Positions 55,263-64,000 of a DNA stretch of 64,000 nucleotides are shown piece after piece. A program made the position numbers and the translations under genes. This DNA is from Pseudoxanthomonas gei (lineage in GTDB: Bacteria; Pseudomonadota; Gammaproteobacteria; Xanthomonadales; Xanthomonadaceae): assembly GCF_010119615.1 (NCBI RefSeq), contig NZ_QOVG01000007.1, positions 1-64,000 of the forward strand, in the 5' to 3' direction. The notes beneath the pieces are model-generated. The model saw nothing but the letters and a program-made list of their open reading frames with translations, ran no database searches and was not told the DNA's origin. Within the stretch, counting starts at the first letter, position 1. Every line of letters starts with the position of its first letter.

Positions 55263-56210
55263 ATGCGCATTGGGATAGTGGTGGATTCTGCGTGCGACCT
55301 GCCGCAGGACTACATTGAGAAGAACGACATCGTGGTCCTGCCGATCACCGTCCGCATCGGCGATGCCGTGCTGGCCGACCACCGCGACGAGGAGGCCACG
55401 CTGAGCTTCCTGCATGCGCACGTCGCCGAGCGCGGGCACGAGGCCGAGACGATTCCGTTCTCGGTCGCCCAGATCCGTGACCTGTTCCTGAGCCGGCTGG
55501 TCATCGACTACGACCACGTCTACTGCATGACCATCACCAAGACGCGCAGCCCGATCCACGAGAACGCGATGCAGGCCAGCTTCGCGATCCTCAACGACTA
55601 CAAGCCGGTGCGGCAGGCCGCGGGCCACAATTCGCCGTTCGCATTGCGCGTGATCGATACGCAGACGCTGTTCGCCGCCCAGGGCATCACCGCGGTGGAG
55701 GCCGTGCGCATGCGCGCGGCCGGCGAGAACGTGCAGCACATCCGCACCAAGCTGGAATACCTGGCTGCCAATTCGCATGGCTACATGATTCCGCGCGACC
55801 TCTATTACCTGCGCGCCCGCGCGCGCACCAAGGGCGACCGCAGCGTCAGCTTCATGAGCGCGGCGCTGGGCAGTGCCCTGGACATCAAGCCGGTGCTGCA
55901 TGGCCATGCGGGCAAGACCGAGCCCGTCGCCAAGCTCAAGGGCTTCGACAATGCGGTCGAGCAGATGTTCAAGTTCGCCGGCAACCGGGTGATTTCGGGC
56001 CTGCTCACGCCCACGCTGTGCATGAGCTATGGCGGCGAGCTGGGCGAATTGCGCGCGCTGCCCGGTTACAACCGCCTGCGCGAGGTCTGCGCCAGCAACA
56101 ACGTGGAAGTATTCGAGAGCGTGATGAGCCTGACCGGCATGGTCAACGTCGGCAAGGGCGCGGTGGTGGTCGGCTTCGCCGCCGAACCGCACAAGTTCGT
56201 GACTTCGTAA
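55263..56210 (+). CDS. DegV family protein
   Basis: Fatty-acid-binding fold of 315 residues: RIGIVVDSACDLPQDYI at the N-terminus, then DVYCMTITKTRSPIHENAM in place of the usual short TSxLSGT loop, and RVIDTQTLFAAQGITAV. DegV/FakB proteins deliver acyl chains to a kinase, but a FakA partner is not seen here. A GATAAT -10 lies at 55168-55173. The start site shows GGGAGGGG immediately upstream, a 4G motif that could pair with the C-rich loops of the putative sRNA at 1-157. Confidence 0.88.
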   Translation: MRIGIVVDSACDLPQDYIEKNDIVVLPITVRIGDAVLADHRDEEATLSFLHAHVAERGHEAETIPFSVAQIRDLFLSRLVIDYDHVYCMTITKTRSPIHENAMQASFAILNDYKPVRQAAGHNSPFALRVIDTQTLFAAQGITAVEAVRMRAAGENVQHIRTKLEYLAANSHGYMIPRDLYYLRARARTKGDRSVSFMSAALGSALDIKPVLHGHAGKTEPVAKLKGFDNAVEQMFKFAGNRVISGLLTPTLCMSYGGELGELRALPGYNRLREVCASNNVEVFESVMSLTGMVNVGKGAVVVGFAAEPHKFVTS

Positions 56211-56264
56211 CGAGCCACTAACGCAGGATCGCTAGGCTGGAGCCCTTCCCAAAGGGAGCGCTCC

Positions 56265-56609
56265 ATGCCCATCCGCTACTACATCAGCCTGAAGAACCCG
56301 GAAAAGGCACGCGGCCACGATGCCGCGTTCGCGTTCACCGCGCACGGGGCCGACGAATTCGCCGCGCAGCTGCAGGACGCGTTGCGCAGCACGGGTTTCT
56401 TCCAGCGCTGGCGCGATGCGCAGGCCGAACCCGACGCGGTCGACCCCGGCCTGGGCGCCAGCGATCCCGCGGCGACGGTAACGGGCGAACAGCACGACCT
56501 GCAGATCGACCTGATTGCCATCACCTCCATTCCCGGCGCCGTGTTCAAGCACCGCCTGCGCCTGCTGGCCGGCAATGCCTGGGAGCTGCGCGACGTCTCC
56601 AACGCCTGA
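56265..56609 (+). CDS. Conserved small protein of unknown function
   Basis: Unrecognised protein of 114 residues, no signal peptide or membrane segment. It opens MPIRYYISLKNPEKARG and is mostly alpha/beta with many charged residues; VTGEQHDLQIDLIAITSIP suggests two strands. GGGAG lies 9 nt before the ATG. It precedes the Dph6-like gene by 8 nt on the same strand and probably belongs to the same transcript. Confidence 0.65.
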   Translation: MPIRYYISLKNPEKARGHDAAFAFTAHGADEFAAQLQDALRSTGFFQRWRDAQAEPDAVDPGLGASDPAATVTGEQHDLQIDLIAITSIPGAVFKHRLRLLAGNAWELRDVSNA

Positions 56610-56617
56610 GCGGCGCC

Positions 56618-57304
56618 ATGTCCCAGCGCATGCTGTTGTCATGGAGCGGTGGCAAGGACGCGGCGTGGACACTGCACCGGCTGCAACAGTCGGGTACTCA
56701 CGTCGTTGCCCTGATCACCACGATCACCGCGGGCTACGAACGCGTTTCAATGCAGGGCATCCGCCGCAGCGTCCTGCATGCGCAGGCCGCGGCAGCCGGA
56801 TTGCCGCTGGTCGAGGTGATGATTCCACCCGACTGCGACAACCGCACCTATGAAGACGCGTTCGCCTCGGGCCTGCGGACCGTAAGCACCTGCTGGACGG
56901 GACTGGACCAGATCGCCTTCGGCGACCTGTTCCTGCAGGACATACGGGACTACCGGGTGGAAATGCTCGGGCGCCATGGCTGGAACGTACAGACGCCGTT
57001 GTTCGGCAGCGATACCGCGTTGCTGGCGCGGGAGATGCAGGCTGGCGGACTGGAAGCGGACGTGTGCTGTGTCGATACGCTGCAACTGTCCGCGGATTTC
57101 GCGGGTCGCCGCTTTGACGCGTCACTGCTCCGCGACCTGCCAGCGCAGATCGACCCCTGCGGGGAAAACGGCGAATTCCACACTTGCGTGCAGGCCGGCC
57201 CGATGTTCAGCCGGCCGCTCCGGCTTGTGCGCGGCGCAACCGTCCTGCGCGACGCGCGCTTCGCCTACACCGACTTGGAACTGGAAGCGCCGCCGGCGTT
57301 GTAG
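56618..57304 (+). CDS. Dph6/MJ0570-like ATP pyrophosphatase
   Basis: PP-loop ATPase of 228 residues, a relative of archaeal and eukaryotic diphthine-ammonia ligase (DUF71). The PP-loop SWSGGKDAAW lies at residues 8-17; GENGEFHTCV near the C-terminus is the second family motif; WGFLFxxD-type core appears as FGDLFLQDIRDYR. Bacteria lack diphthamide, so the substrate here must differ and is unknown. Its TAG is the start of a GTAGGAGCG REP. Confidence 0.85.
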   Translation: MSQRMLLSWSGGKDAAWTLHRLQQSGTHVVALITTITAGYERVSMQGIRRSVLHAQAAAAGLPLVEVMIPPDCDNRTYEDAFASGLRTVSTCWTGLDQIAFGDLFLQDIRDYRVEMLGRHGWNVQTPLFGSDTALLAREMQAGGLEADVCCVDTLQLSADFAGRRFDASLLRDLPAQIDPCGENGEFHTCVQAGPMFSRPLRLVRGATVLRDARFAYTDLELEAPPAL

Positions 57305-57374
57305 GAGCGACGCAAGTCGCGAAGCCCGTGAACATCTGACGCCGTCGAAGCTTCGCGACTCGCGTCGCTCCTAC
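57301..57374. repeat. GTAG-type REP doublet
   Basis: 57301-57325 (GTAGGAGCGACGCAAGTCGC...) and 57350-57374 (...GACTCGCGTCGCTCCTAC) are near-perfect inverted copies separated by 24 nt; each has an inner hairpin such as GCGAC/GTCGC. GTAG heads both outer ends. It fills most of the gap between the Dph6-like gene and fghA, and the TAG stop of the former is part of the GTAG. Confidence 0.8.
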
Positions 57375-57387
57375 AGACCGCGCGCCT

Positions 57388-58224
57388 TCATGCGTTCAAG
57401 GCGGCCGCATGATGGGCGATGTGCTCGCCGATGAAGCTCTGTATGAAGTAATAGCTGTGGTCGTATCCGGGCTGCACGCGCAAAGTGAGCGGGTGGCCGG
57501 CCGCGGCGCATGCCGCCTGCAACAGCTCCGGTTTCAGCTGGTTGGCGAGGAATTCATCGGCTCCGCCCTGGTCGATGAGCAATGGCAAGCGCTCGGACGC
57601 GGTGGCGACCAGGGCCGTGGCATCCCAGGGATTCCAAGCATTGCGATCCTCGCCCAGGTAGGCAGTGAACGCCTTCTCGCCCCAGGGCACCTGCGAGGGT
57701 GCCACGATCGGCGAGAACGCCGAAACGCTGCGGTAGCGCCCGGGGTTTTTCAGCGCCACGACCAGCGCGCCATGTCCGCCCATCGAGTGGCCACTGATGG
57801 CGCGCGCGTCGGTGACCGGGAAATTTGCCTCCACCAATGCGGGCAGCTCCGCGGCAACGTAGTCATACATTCGGTAGTGGGTCGACCACGGCGCCTGGGT
57901 GGCATTGAGATAGAAGCCGGCACCCTGGCCCAGGTCGTAGCCCTCCGCATTCGCGACCTCGTCACCGCGCGGGCTGGTGTCCGGTACGACCAGGATCACG
58001 CCATGTTCGGCCGCATAACGCTGCGCGCCGGCCTTGGTGATGAAGTTCTGCTCGCTGCAGGTCAGTCCGGACAGCCAGTACAGCACCGGCAATTTCCGGG
58101 TGGCGGCCTGCGGCGGCAGGTACACCGCGAAAGCCATGTCGCAGCCGAGCACCTGCGAACGGTGCCGGTAGACGTCCTGCCAGCCGCCGAAACAGGCGCG
58201 GTGTTCGATGCGTTCAAGCGTCAT
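57388..58224 (-). CDS. fghA: S-formylglutathione hydrolase
   Basis: Cytosolic serine hydrolase of 278 residues, last step of glutathione-dependent formaldehyde oxidation, giving formate and glutathione. The nucleophile Ser147 is in [11 protein letters not shown], Asp in [10 protein letters not shown] and His in YDHSYYF. The [11 protein letters not shown] motif and LYPP-like N-terminus fit esterase D. It is the third structural gene of the frm operon, 63 nt behind gfa. Confidence 0.95.
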   Translation of the reverse strand: MTLERIEHRACFGGWQDVYRHRSQVLGCDMAFAVYLPPQAATRKLPVLYWLSGLTCSEQNFITKAGAQRYAAEHGVILVVPDTSPRGDEVANAEGYDLGQGAGFYLNATQAPWSTHYRMYDYVAAELPALVEANFPVTDARAISGHSMGGHGALVVALKNPGRYRSVSAFSPIVAPSQVPWGEKAFTAYLGEDRNAWNPWDATALVATASERLPLLIDQGGADEFLANQLKPELLQAACAAAGHPLTLRVQPGYDHSYYFIQSFIGEHIAHHAAALNA

Positions 58225-58287
58225 AGATCTTTCCCTTGGTTCCTTCCTCCCGGGAGGCAGGAACCGGTTGCGCGCTTGCGCGCGGAT

Positions 58288-58863
58288 TCACGCAGGCAAC
58301 AGGCCGCGTGCCTTGGCCACGTGGGTGGAGATCGCGTCCATGAGCGTCGGCGACAGGCAGTCGTAAGGCTCCAGGCCCAGTTCGCGCAAACGCGCGCGTA
58401 TCGCCGCCATCTGCGCCGGAGGGGTGCCGGTCTCGATGATCGAGGACACGAACGCCGCAAAGCCCGGCGCCGACCAGCCGGTTTGCGGCGACAGCTCGGT
58501 GTGGATGAAGTCCAGGCCGTAGAACGCATGCTCGCGGTTCTCGATGCGGCCATACATGTGCACGCCGCAGCCGCTGCAGGCGTGGCGCTGGATGGTGGCA
58601 GCCTCGTCGACCACCTTCAGCTTGTGCGCATTGGCGGTGACCGACACCTTGTCGCGTGGCACCACGGCGACAACCGAGAACGTGGCGCCCTGCGGCTTCC
58701 AGCACTTGCTGCAACCGCAGGCGTGGTTGTGCGCGGTCTGCGCGTCGACCTGGACGGTGACCTGCTCCTGCGTGCAATGGCAGGCCAGCGTGCCGCCCTG
58801 GAAATTATCGTCGCCCGCCTTGATGCCATCGTCTACGGACGGATGAATCCTGACTGTGCTCAT
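58288..58863 (-). CDS. gfa: S-(hydroxymethyl)glutathione synthase (glutathione-dependent formaldehyde-activating enzyme)
   Basis: Zinc protein of 191 residues that speeds the joining of formaldehyde to glutathione. The zinc cysteines are [19 protein letters not shown] and [12 protein letters not shown]. Family-typical length and sequence. It lies between adhC and fghA with 63-75 nt gaps. The operon therefore has all three steps: activation, oxidation, hydrolysis. Confidence 0.94.
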   Translation of the reverse strand: MSTVRIHPSVDDGIKAGDDNFQGGTLACHCTQEQVTVQVDAQTAHNHACGCSKCWKPQGATFSVVAVVPRDKVSVTANAHKLKVVDEAATIQRHACSGCGVHMYGRIENREHAFYGLDFIHTELSPQTGWSAPGFAAFVSSIIETGTPPAQMAAIRARLRELGLEPYDCLSPTLMDAISTHVAKARGLLPA

Positions 58864-58938
58864 GGTGACCCTCCGGTGGATACCACCGATTGCAAAGGAT
58901 GCGCGGAACGTCCGCGCGCCGCCCCTGTGCGATGCAGG

Positions 58939-60099
<1,161 letters not shown>

Positions 60100-60375
60100 C
60101 TACTTAAGGTAAGAACGCACCAGCGAGGTCAGTTCGACCACCCGTGCCTCGCGCTGCGCATCCGAGCGTGCGGCCTGGCCGAATTCCTCGCGTACGTGCG
60201 CTTCCAGCACTTCGGACATGAGTCCGTTGACCGCGCCGCGGATGGCCGCGATCTGCTGCAGCACCGTGCCGCAGTCCACGCCCGCCTCAAGCGCGCGTTC
60301 AAGCGCGTCGGCCTGGCCCTTGATGCGGCGCACCCGGGTCAGGACGCGCTTCTTCTCGTGGGCGGAATGAGGCAT
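60100..60375 (-). CDS. frmR: Formaldehyde-responsive regulator FrmR
   Basis: CsoR/RcnR-family repressor of 91 residues, all-helical tetramer. Key Cys35 is present (GVDCGTVLQQ), which in E. coli FrmR forms the formaldehyde crosslink with the N-terminal proline; here Pro2 is also present (MPHSAHEKK). His60 lies in LEAHV. It represses its own operon; a matching operator lies just upstream. An upstream in-frame extension covers the operator, so it is not the start. Confidence 0.95.
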   Translation of the reverse strand: MPHSAHEKKRVLTRVRRIKGQADALERALEAGVDCGTVLQQIAAIRGAVNGLMSEVLEAHVREEFGQAARSDAQREARVVELTSLVRSYLK

Positions 60376-60393
60376 GGCGCAAGACCGGTTACA

Positions 60394-60408
60394 TACTGGG
60401 GTGGAGTA
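60394..60408. promoter_or_regulatory. FrmR operator overlapping the frm -10 element
   Basis: TACT-GGGGTGG-AGTA matches the RcnR/FrmR-type operator (TACT, G-run, AGTA) and is flanked by AT-rich ATA/TAT. On the minus strand TATACT (plus 60405-60410) is a near-consensus -10 element that overlaps its right half, so FrmR bound here would block RNA polymerase. It lies 19 nt before the frmR ATG. Confidence 0.75.
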
Positions 60409-60453
60409 TACATGCCCCGCACGATTGCGCCGGCAATCCACCCCGGCGACGGC

Positions 60454-61791
60454 TTACTTCACCTGCTTGCCATGCTTGACCACGATGTCCACGCGCTGCA
60501 GCAAGGCGACCTGTTTCAGCACGTCGCCCTTGACCGCAATGATGTCGGCGTACTTGCCTTCGACGATGCTGCCGTAGTCCTTGTCGGCCTTCATCGCGAC
60601 CGCCGGCCAGTAGGTCGCGGCGCGGATCGCGTCGATCGCGGGCACGCCCAGCTGGTTGACCCAGACGTCGAGTTCATTCCAGGTGCTGCCGCTGTGGAAC
60701 TTCATCGGGATGCCCGAATCGGTGCCGATCAGCAGCATCGCCCCGTTCTCGCGCAATTGCTGGAACTTGCGCTTCAGCGTGGGCCAGCGCTGCGGGGTCT
60801 GCTGGAAGTAGCTGATGCGTTCGGGGTGCTCCAGCGATTTTTTGATGTCCTCCACGATTTCCGGAGTCAGGCCTTCATGCCACGCATCGCCATCGATGAA
60901 CTCGTGGTTCTTGACCGCGTAGGGGAAGTTGTAGAGGCCCTCGATGGTGGGCGTCCAGAACAACGGACCGGCCGACATGTCCGCGGTGCGTTCGCGCAGG
61001 GCCTTGATCACGTCCTCGGGGTATTCGGGCGCCGCGGCCAGACCGGTGTGCTCGAAGCAGTCGATGCCGGCCTTCAGGCCGCGGCGGATTTCCTCGGGGC
61101 GGTGCGCATGCGCCACCACCGGCAGGCCATGCTTGTGCGCCTCGTCGACGATGGCGGCGATTTCCGCATCGCTCATCTGGTCCTGGTCGATCAGCTTGAT
61201 GGTGTCGACGCCGGCCTCGGCGAGCCTGCGGACCTTGGCGCGCGCATCGGCGGGCGAATCCACGCCCCAGCGGAACTGTTCGGTGCCCGGGTAGGCCTTC
61301 TTCTGGATGAAGGGGCCCGACACGAACAGCGTGGGACCCGGCAGTTCGCCCTTGTTGATGGCATCGCGCACGGCGATGCTTTCCTCCAGCGGGCCACCCA
61401 GGTCGCGGGCCCCGGTCACGCCGGCCATCAGCAACTGTTTGGCCGAGGCCGGCATGATCACGCTGCCGAATTGCGCCGGATAGGTCTTGTCCCAGTACGC
61501 GTAGTCCGAATGCCCGTTGAGCATGAGGTGCACGTGCATGTCCCACAACCCCGGCAGCACGGTCATGCCTTCGGTGGAGATCACCCTGGCGTCGGCTGGA
61601 ATGGCAAGGTTGCCCACGGTGCCGACGGCGACGATGCGCTGGTCCTCGATCAGGATCACGCTGTTGCGGATCGGATCGCTGAGGGTGCCATCGACCAGGG
61701 TGCCACCGACCATGGCGAGGCGTTCGACTGCCTGACCTGCAGGTGCGAAGACAAGCAGAACCAACAGGCACAAGCCGGTGCATCGCATCAT
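60454..61791 (-). CDS. Exported amidohydrolase (imidazolonepropionase-like)
   Basis: Metal-dependent hydrolase of 445 residues with a signal peptide (cleavage near GQAVE). HxH is in DMHVHLMLNG near residues 85-87; lysine-type ligand region DTIKLIDQDQ; His in VVAHAHRPEE and CFEHTG; final Asp in GTDSGIP. Two adjacent methionines are possible starts. CAGGAG precedes them. Only 78 nt separates its stop from frmR's start. It faces the same way as gshA upstream, 43 nt away, so it may be in a gshA transcript. Confidence 0.87.
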   Translation of the reverse strand: MMRCTGLCLLVLLVFAPAGQAVERLAMVGGTLVDGTLSDPIRNSVILIEDQRIVAVGTVGNLAIPADARVISTEGMTVLPGLWDMHVHLMLNGHSDYAYWDKTYPAQFGSVIMPASAKQLLMAGVTGARDLGGPLEESIAVRDAINKGELPGPTLFVSGPFIQKKAYPGTEQFRWGVDSPADARAKVRRLAEAGVDTIKLIDQDQMSDAEIAAIVDEAHKHGLPVVAHAHRPEEIRRGLKAGIDCFEHTGLAAAPEYPEDVIKALRERTADMSAGPLFWTPTIEGLYNFPYAVKNHEFIDGDAWHEGLTPEIVEDIKKSLEHPERISYFQQTPQRWPTLKRKFQQLRENGAMLLIGTDSGIPMKFHSGSTWNELDVWVNQLGVPAIDAIRAATYWPAVAMKADKDYGSIVEGKYADIIAVKGDVLKQVALLQRVDIVVKHGKQVK

Positions 61792-61834
61792 TGGGTGGAC
61801 TCCTGAGGAAGGAATCCAGACTACAGCAGCGCGA

Positions 61835-63232
61835 TCAGTATGCGAATTCGCGGAACACGCGGTCGATGTCGCCTTTCCATTCGCCGTGGAAAAGCGCCAG
61901 CTTGCGTTCGGCCGGGGTTTCGTTGGCTTCGGTGAACTCGATCAATGGATCCAGGAAACCGGATTCATCGGCGCCCTTGCTGTTGTGCACGGCGCGACGT
62001 TGCAGGCCGGCCACCGCGATCTTCAATGCCGCCGCCGCCAGGTCACGCACGCTGCCGCCGCGGAAGGGCAGCTTCAATGCATGCCGGGGCACGCCGTCGC
62101 GCAGTGCATTGCGTTCTTCCATGCTGAAGTCCTTGACCAGGTCCCAGGCCGCATCCAGCGCCGTCTGGTCGTAGAGCAGGCCGACCCAGAACGCCGGCAG
62201 CGCGCACAGCCGGCCCCAGGGGCCGCCGTCGGCGCCGCGCATCTCCAGGAATTTCTTCATCCGCACTTCCGGGAACGCGGTGGTCATGTGGTCCGACCAG
62301 TCGGTCATCGTCGGCAGTGCGCCCGGCAACGCCGGCAGCGTGCCGGCCATGAAATCGCGGAAGCTCTGCCCGGAACAATCGATGTATTCGCCATTGCGGT
62401 AGCTGAAGTACATGGGCACGTCGAGCAGGTAGTCGACGTAGCGTTCGTAGCCGAAGCCGTCCTCGAAAACGAAGTCGAGCATGCCGGTGCGATCGTTGTC
62501 GGTATCGGTCCAGATGTGCGAACGGTAGCTCTGGTAGCCGTTGGGCTTGCCCTCGGTGAACGGCGAATCGGCGAACAGCGCAGTGGCGATGGGCTGCAGC
62601 GCCAGCGACACGCGGAACTTCTTCACCATGTCCGCTTCGCTGGAGAAATCCAGGTTGACCTGCACGGTGCAGGTGCGTTTCATCATGTCCAAACCCAGGG
62701 TGCCGACCTTGGGCATGTAGTTGCGCATGATCTGGTAGCGGCCCTTGGGCATCCATGGCATCTCCTCGCGCGTCCACTTGGGCTGGAAGCCCATGCCCAG
62801 GAAGCCGAGCTGCAACTCATCGGCAACGGTTTTCACTTCCTTCAGGTGGGTGCCGACTTCGCTGCAGGTCTGGTGGATGTTTTCAAGCATGCCACCCGAC
62901 AGTTCCAGTTGACCGGCCGGCTCCAGGGTGACCGAGGCGGTGTCGCGCAACAGGGCGATGACATGGCCGTGTTCTTCGACCGGGTCCCAACCGAAGCGGG
63001 TCAGGCCCTTGAGCAGCGCCTCGATGCCCCGCTCGCCCTCGAAGGTCGGCGGACGCAGGTCATCGAGGCGGAATCCGAACTTCTCGTGCTCGGTGCCGAT
63101 GCGCCAGTCGGCCTTCGGCTTCTCGCCTGAAGCGATGTACTCGACCAGTTGCCTGCGGTCGGTGATGGGCGTACCCGCAACGTGGCTCGGACTGGACAAG
63201 GGGATACTCTGCGTCGGAAGACTGGGGGACAT
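61835..63232 (-). CDS. gshA: Glutamate-cysteine ligase (plant-type, GCS2)
   Basis: First step of glutathione synthesis: ATP-dependent joining of glutamate and cysteine; 465 residues. [25 protein letters not shown] and [16 protein letters not shown] are signature of the plant/alphaproteobacterial-type enzyme used by Xanthomonadaceae. Start at MSPSLP; a GTG 33 nt upstream is possible. A TATAGT -10 element (plus 63264-63269) lies 25 nt ahead of the ATG start of transcription. Its product feeds the formaldehyde pathway next door. Confidence 0.95.
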   Translation of the reverse strand: MSPSLPTQSIPLSSPSHVAGTPITDRRQLVEYIASGEKPKADWRIGTEHEKFGFRLDDLRPPTFEGERGIEALLKGLTRFGWDPVEEHGHVIALLRDTASVTLEPAGQLELSGGMLENIHQTCSEVGTHLKEVKTVADELQLGFLGMGFQPKWTREEMPWMPKGRYQIMRNYMPKVGTLGLDMMKRTCTVQVNLDFSSEADMVKKFRVSLALQPIATALFADSPFTEGKPNGYQSYRSHIWTDTDNDRTGMLDFVFEDGFGYERYVDYLLDVPMYFSYRNGEYIDCSGQSFRDFMAGTLPALPGALPTMTDWSDHMTTAFPEVRMKKFLEMRGADGGPWGRLCALPAFWVGLLYDQTALDAAWDLVKDFSMEERNALRDGVPRHALKLPFRGGSVRDLAAAALKIAVAGLQRRAVHNSKGADESGFLDPLIEFTEANETPAERKLALFHGEWKGDIDRVFREFAY

Positions 63233-63263
63233 CGGGCCGCGGGCCTGATATCGCAAGGCCCGC

Positions 63264-63271
63264 ACTATATC
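63264..63271. promoter_or_regulatory. Overlapping divergent -10 elements of gshA and the peptide-binding protein gene
   Basis: TATAGT on the minus strand (63264-63269) serves gshA; TATATC on the plus strand (63266-63271) lies 8 nt before the ATG of the peptide-binding protein and would give a leaderless or nearly leaderless message. The two cannot be occupied by polymerase at once, so expression of the two genes may exclude each other. Confidence 0.45.
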
Positions 63272-63279
63272 CTGAGCCG

Positions 63280-64000
63280 ATGCGCCCTATCGTTGCCGCC
63301 CTGCTGTTTCTGTGTTCCGCCAGCGCTCTGGCGCAGGCCGGCAATGAAGTCCGCCAGCTCGAGCGCGGCAATGGACCCGAACCTTCCACGCTGGATGCGC
63401 ACCGCTGCCAGGAAGTGGCGTGCGGCAACGTGCTGCGCGATCTCTACGAAGGCCTGGTTACCGAGGACGCGGCCGGGCGCCTGATCCCCGGCATGGCCGA
63501 ACGCTGGGAGGTGTCGGCCGATGGCCGTACCTGGACCTTCCACCTGCGCGATGGACTGCGCTGGTCGAATGGCGCGCCACTGGATGCGGCACAGGTCGTG
63601 GCCAGTTTCCGGCGCGCGTTCTCGCCGCAGACCGCCGCGCCTTTCGCCGAGTTGTTCGACGCCTTGCAGAACGCACAGGCGGTGCAGGCCGGCCAACTGC
63701 CACCGGCGTCGCTGGGCGTGGCCGCACCGGATCCGCGACGCGTGGTGTTCACACTCAGTCGCAGCGCTGCCCTGCCCGCCCTGCTGACCTTGCCGATCGC
63801 CTTTCCGGTGTACCTGCCGGCGGTGCAGCGTTTCGGCGCGCAGCACACGCGGCCCGGCCGACTGGTGGGCAACGGCGCGTACTCGTTGCTGGCATGGACG
63901 CCACAGGCGAACCTGAGCGTGCAGAAGAATCCGCACTTCCACGCGGCCGCGGACGTGTCGATCGCGCGGGTGCGCTACCAGGTGACCGAGGATGCTTCGG
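63280..64000 (+). CDS. Peptide ABC transporter substrate-binding protein, 5' part (runs off window)
   Basis: The first 240 codons of an OppA/DppA-type periplasmic binding protein. The signal peptide is [59 protein letters not shown] and [20 protein letters not shown] are the standard signature of family SBP_bac_5. It binds oligopeptides for an ABC importer. It could serve the incomplete transporter at 20-22.6 kb, but the rest of its own operon may lie beyond 64000. Divergent from gshA. Confidence 0.92.
   Translation, partial: MRPIVAALLFLCSASALAQAGNEVRQLERGNGPEPSTLDAHRCQEVACGNVLRDLYEGLVTEDAAGRLIPGMAERWEVSADGRTWTFHLRDGLRWSNGAPLDAAQVVASFRRAFSPQTAAPFAELFDALQNAQAVQAGQLPPASLGVAAPDPRRVVFTLSRSAALPALLTLPIAFPVYLPAVQRFGAQHTRPGRLVGNGAYSLLAWTPQANLSVQKNPHFHAAADVSIARVRYQVTEDAS

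Overview
The window looks like about 64 kb of chromosome from a GC-rich gammaproteobacterium of the family Xanthomonadaceae (Lysobacter, Luteimonas, Pseudoxanthomonas, Stenotrophomonas or Xanthomonas type). The evidence is gene content and order (polA next to a DUF2782 lipoprotein, rsmG-parA-parB followed by rpmB-rpmG), a plant-type GshA, C-rich sRNA-like hairpins beyond polA, GTAG-type REP hairpins, and start codons sitting directly behind -10 hexamers. No phage, transposase, CRISPR array, rRNA or tRNA was seen. The family assignment is an inference; the genus was not determined.

Layout. 1-3.4 kb: a possible sX13-like sRNA, polA and a small DUF2782 lipoprotein. 3.5-10.5 kb: a mono-haem CxxCH exported protein, then divergently a tightly packed four-gene cassette. 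It encodes three exported proteases of different folds (chymotrypsin-like, subtilisin-like, astacin-like metzincin) plus a proline-rich lipoprotein. 10.5-16.7 kb: lepB, uvrD, a YqhA protein, a GST-like protein and a short DUF885-like protein. 16.7-20 kb: a full-length DUF885 protein, small envelope proteins and a striking 21-bp-periodic repeat array. 20-22.6 kb: half of an oligopeptide ABC transporter. 23-26 kb: hemB, aroE and small proteins. 26-32.9 kb: a six-gene operon RDD, SpoIIM-like, DUF4129, DUF4350, MoxR, DUF58 on the minus strand, mostly joined by ATGA overlaps. 33-36.8 kb: a YkgJ protein, gamma carbonic anhydrase, aldehyde dehydrogenase, exonuclease III and a GlsB-type membrane protein. 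37-41 kb: a phosphopantetheinyl transferase, rsmG, parA, parB, rpmB and rpmG. 41.4-48 kb: a cardiolipin synthase, an FAD/NAD(P) protein and a large SSF-PAS-kinase-receiver sensor. 48-55 kb: an Asp-nucleophile hydrolase coupled to AMP nucleosidase, a coupled amidohydrolase pair, and a diguanylate cyclase behind a near-consensus CRP/Clp site. 55-57.3 kb: DegV, an unknown protein and a Dph6-like ATPase. 57.4-63.2 kb: a complete glutathione-dependent formaldehyde detoxification operon (frmR, dehydrogenase, gfa, fghA) with its own operator, an amidohydrolase, and gshA, which makes the glutathione the pathway uses. At the right edge a peptide-binding protein gene runs out of the window.

Gaps between genes are rich in short repeats. 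Four are pairs of roughly 40-60 bp C-rich/G-rich arms in inverted orientation (MITE- or BIME-like). Others are GTAG-type REP hairpin pairs, and one is an ATTCCC-N8-GGGAAT pair lying inside the 5' end of a coding region. At least nine genes have a -10-like hexamer 6-8 nt before the start codon, which suggests leaderless mRNAs.

Best candidates for something undescribed: the three-protease lipoprotein cassette (5.2-10.5 kb), the 21-bp array (19.58-19.99 kb), and the amidohydrolase pair in which one partner has lost the metal-binding HxH motif.
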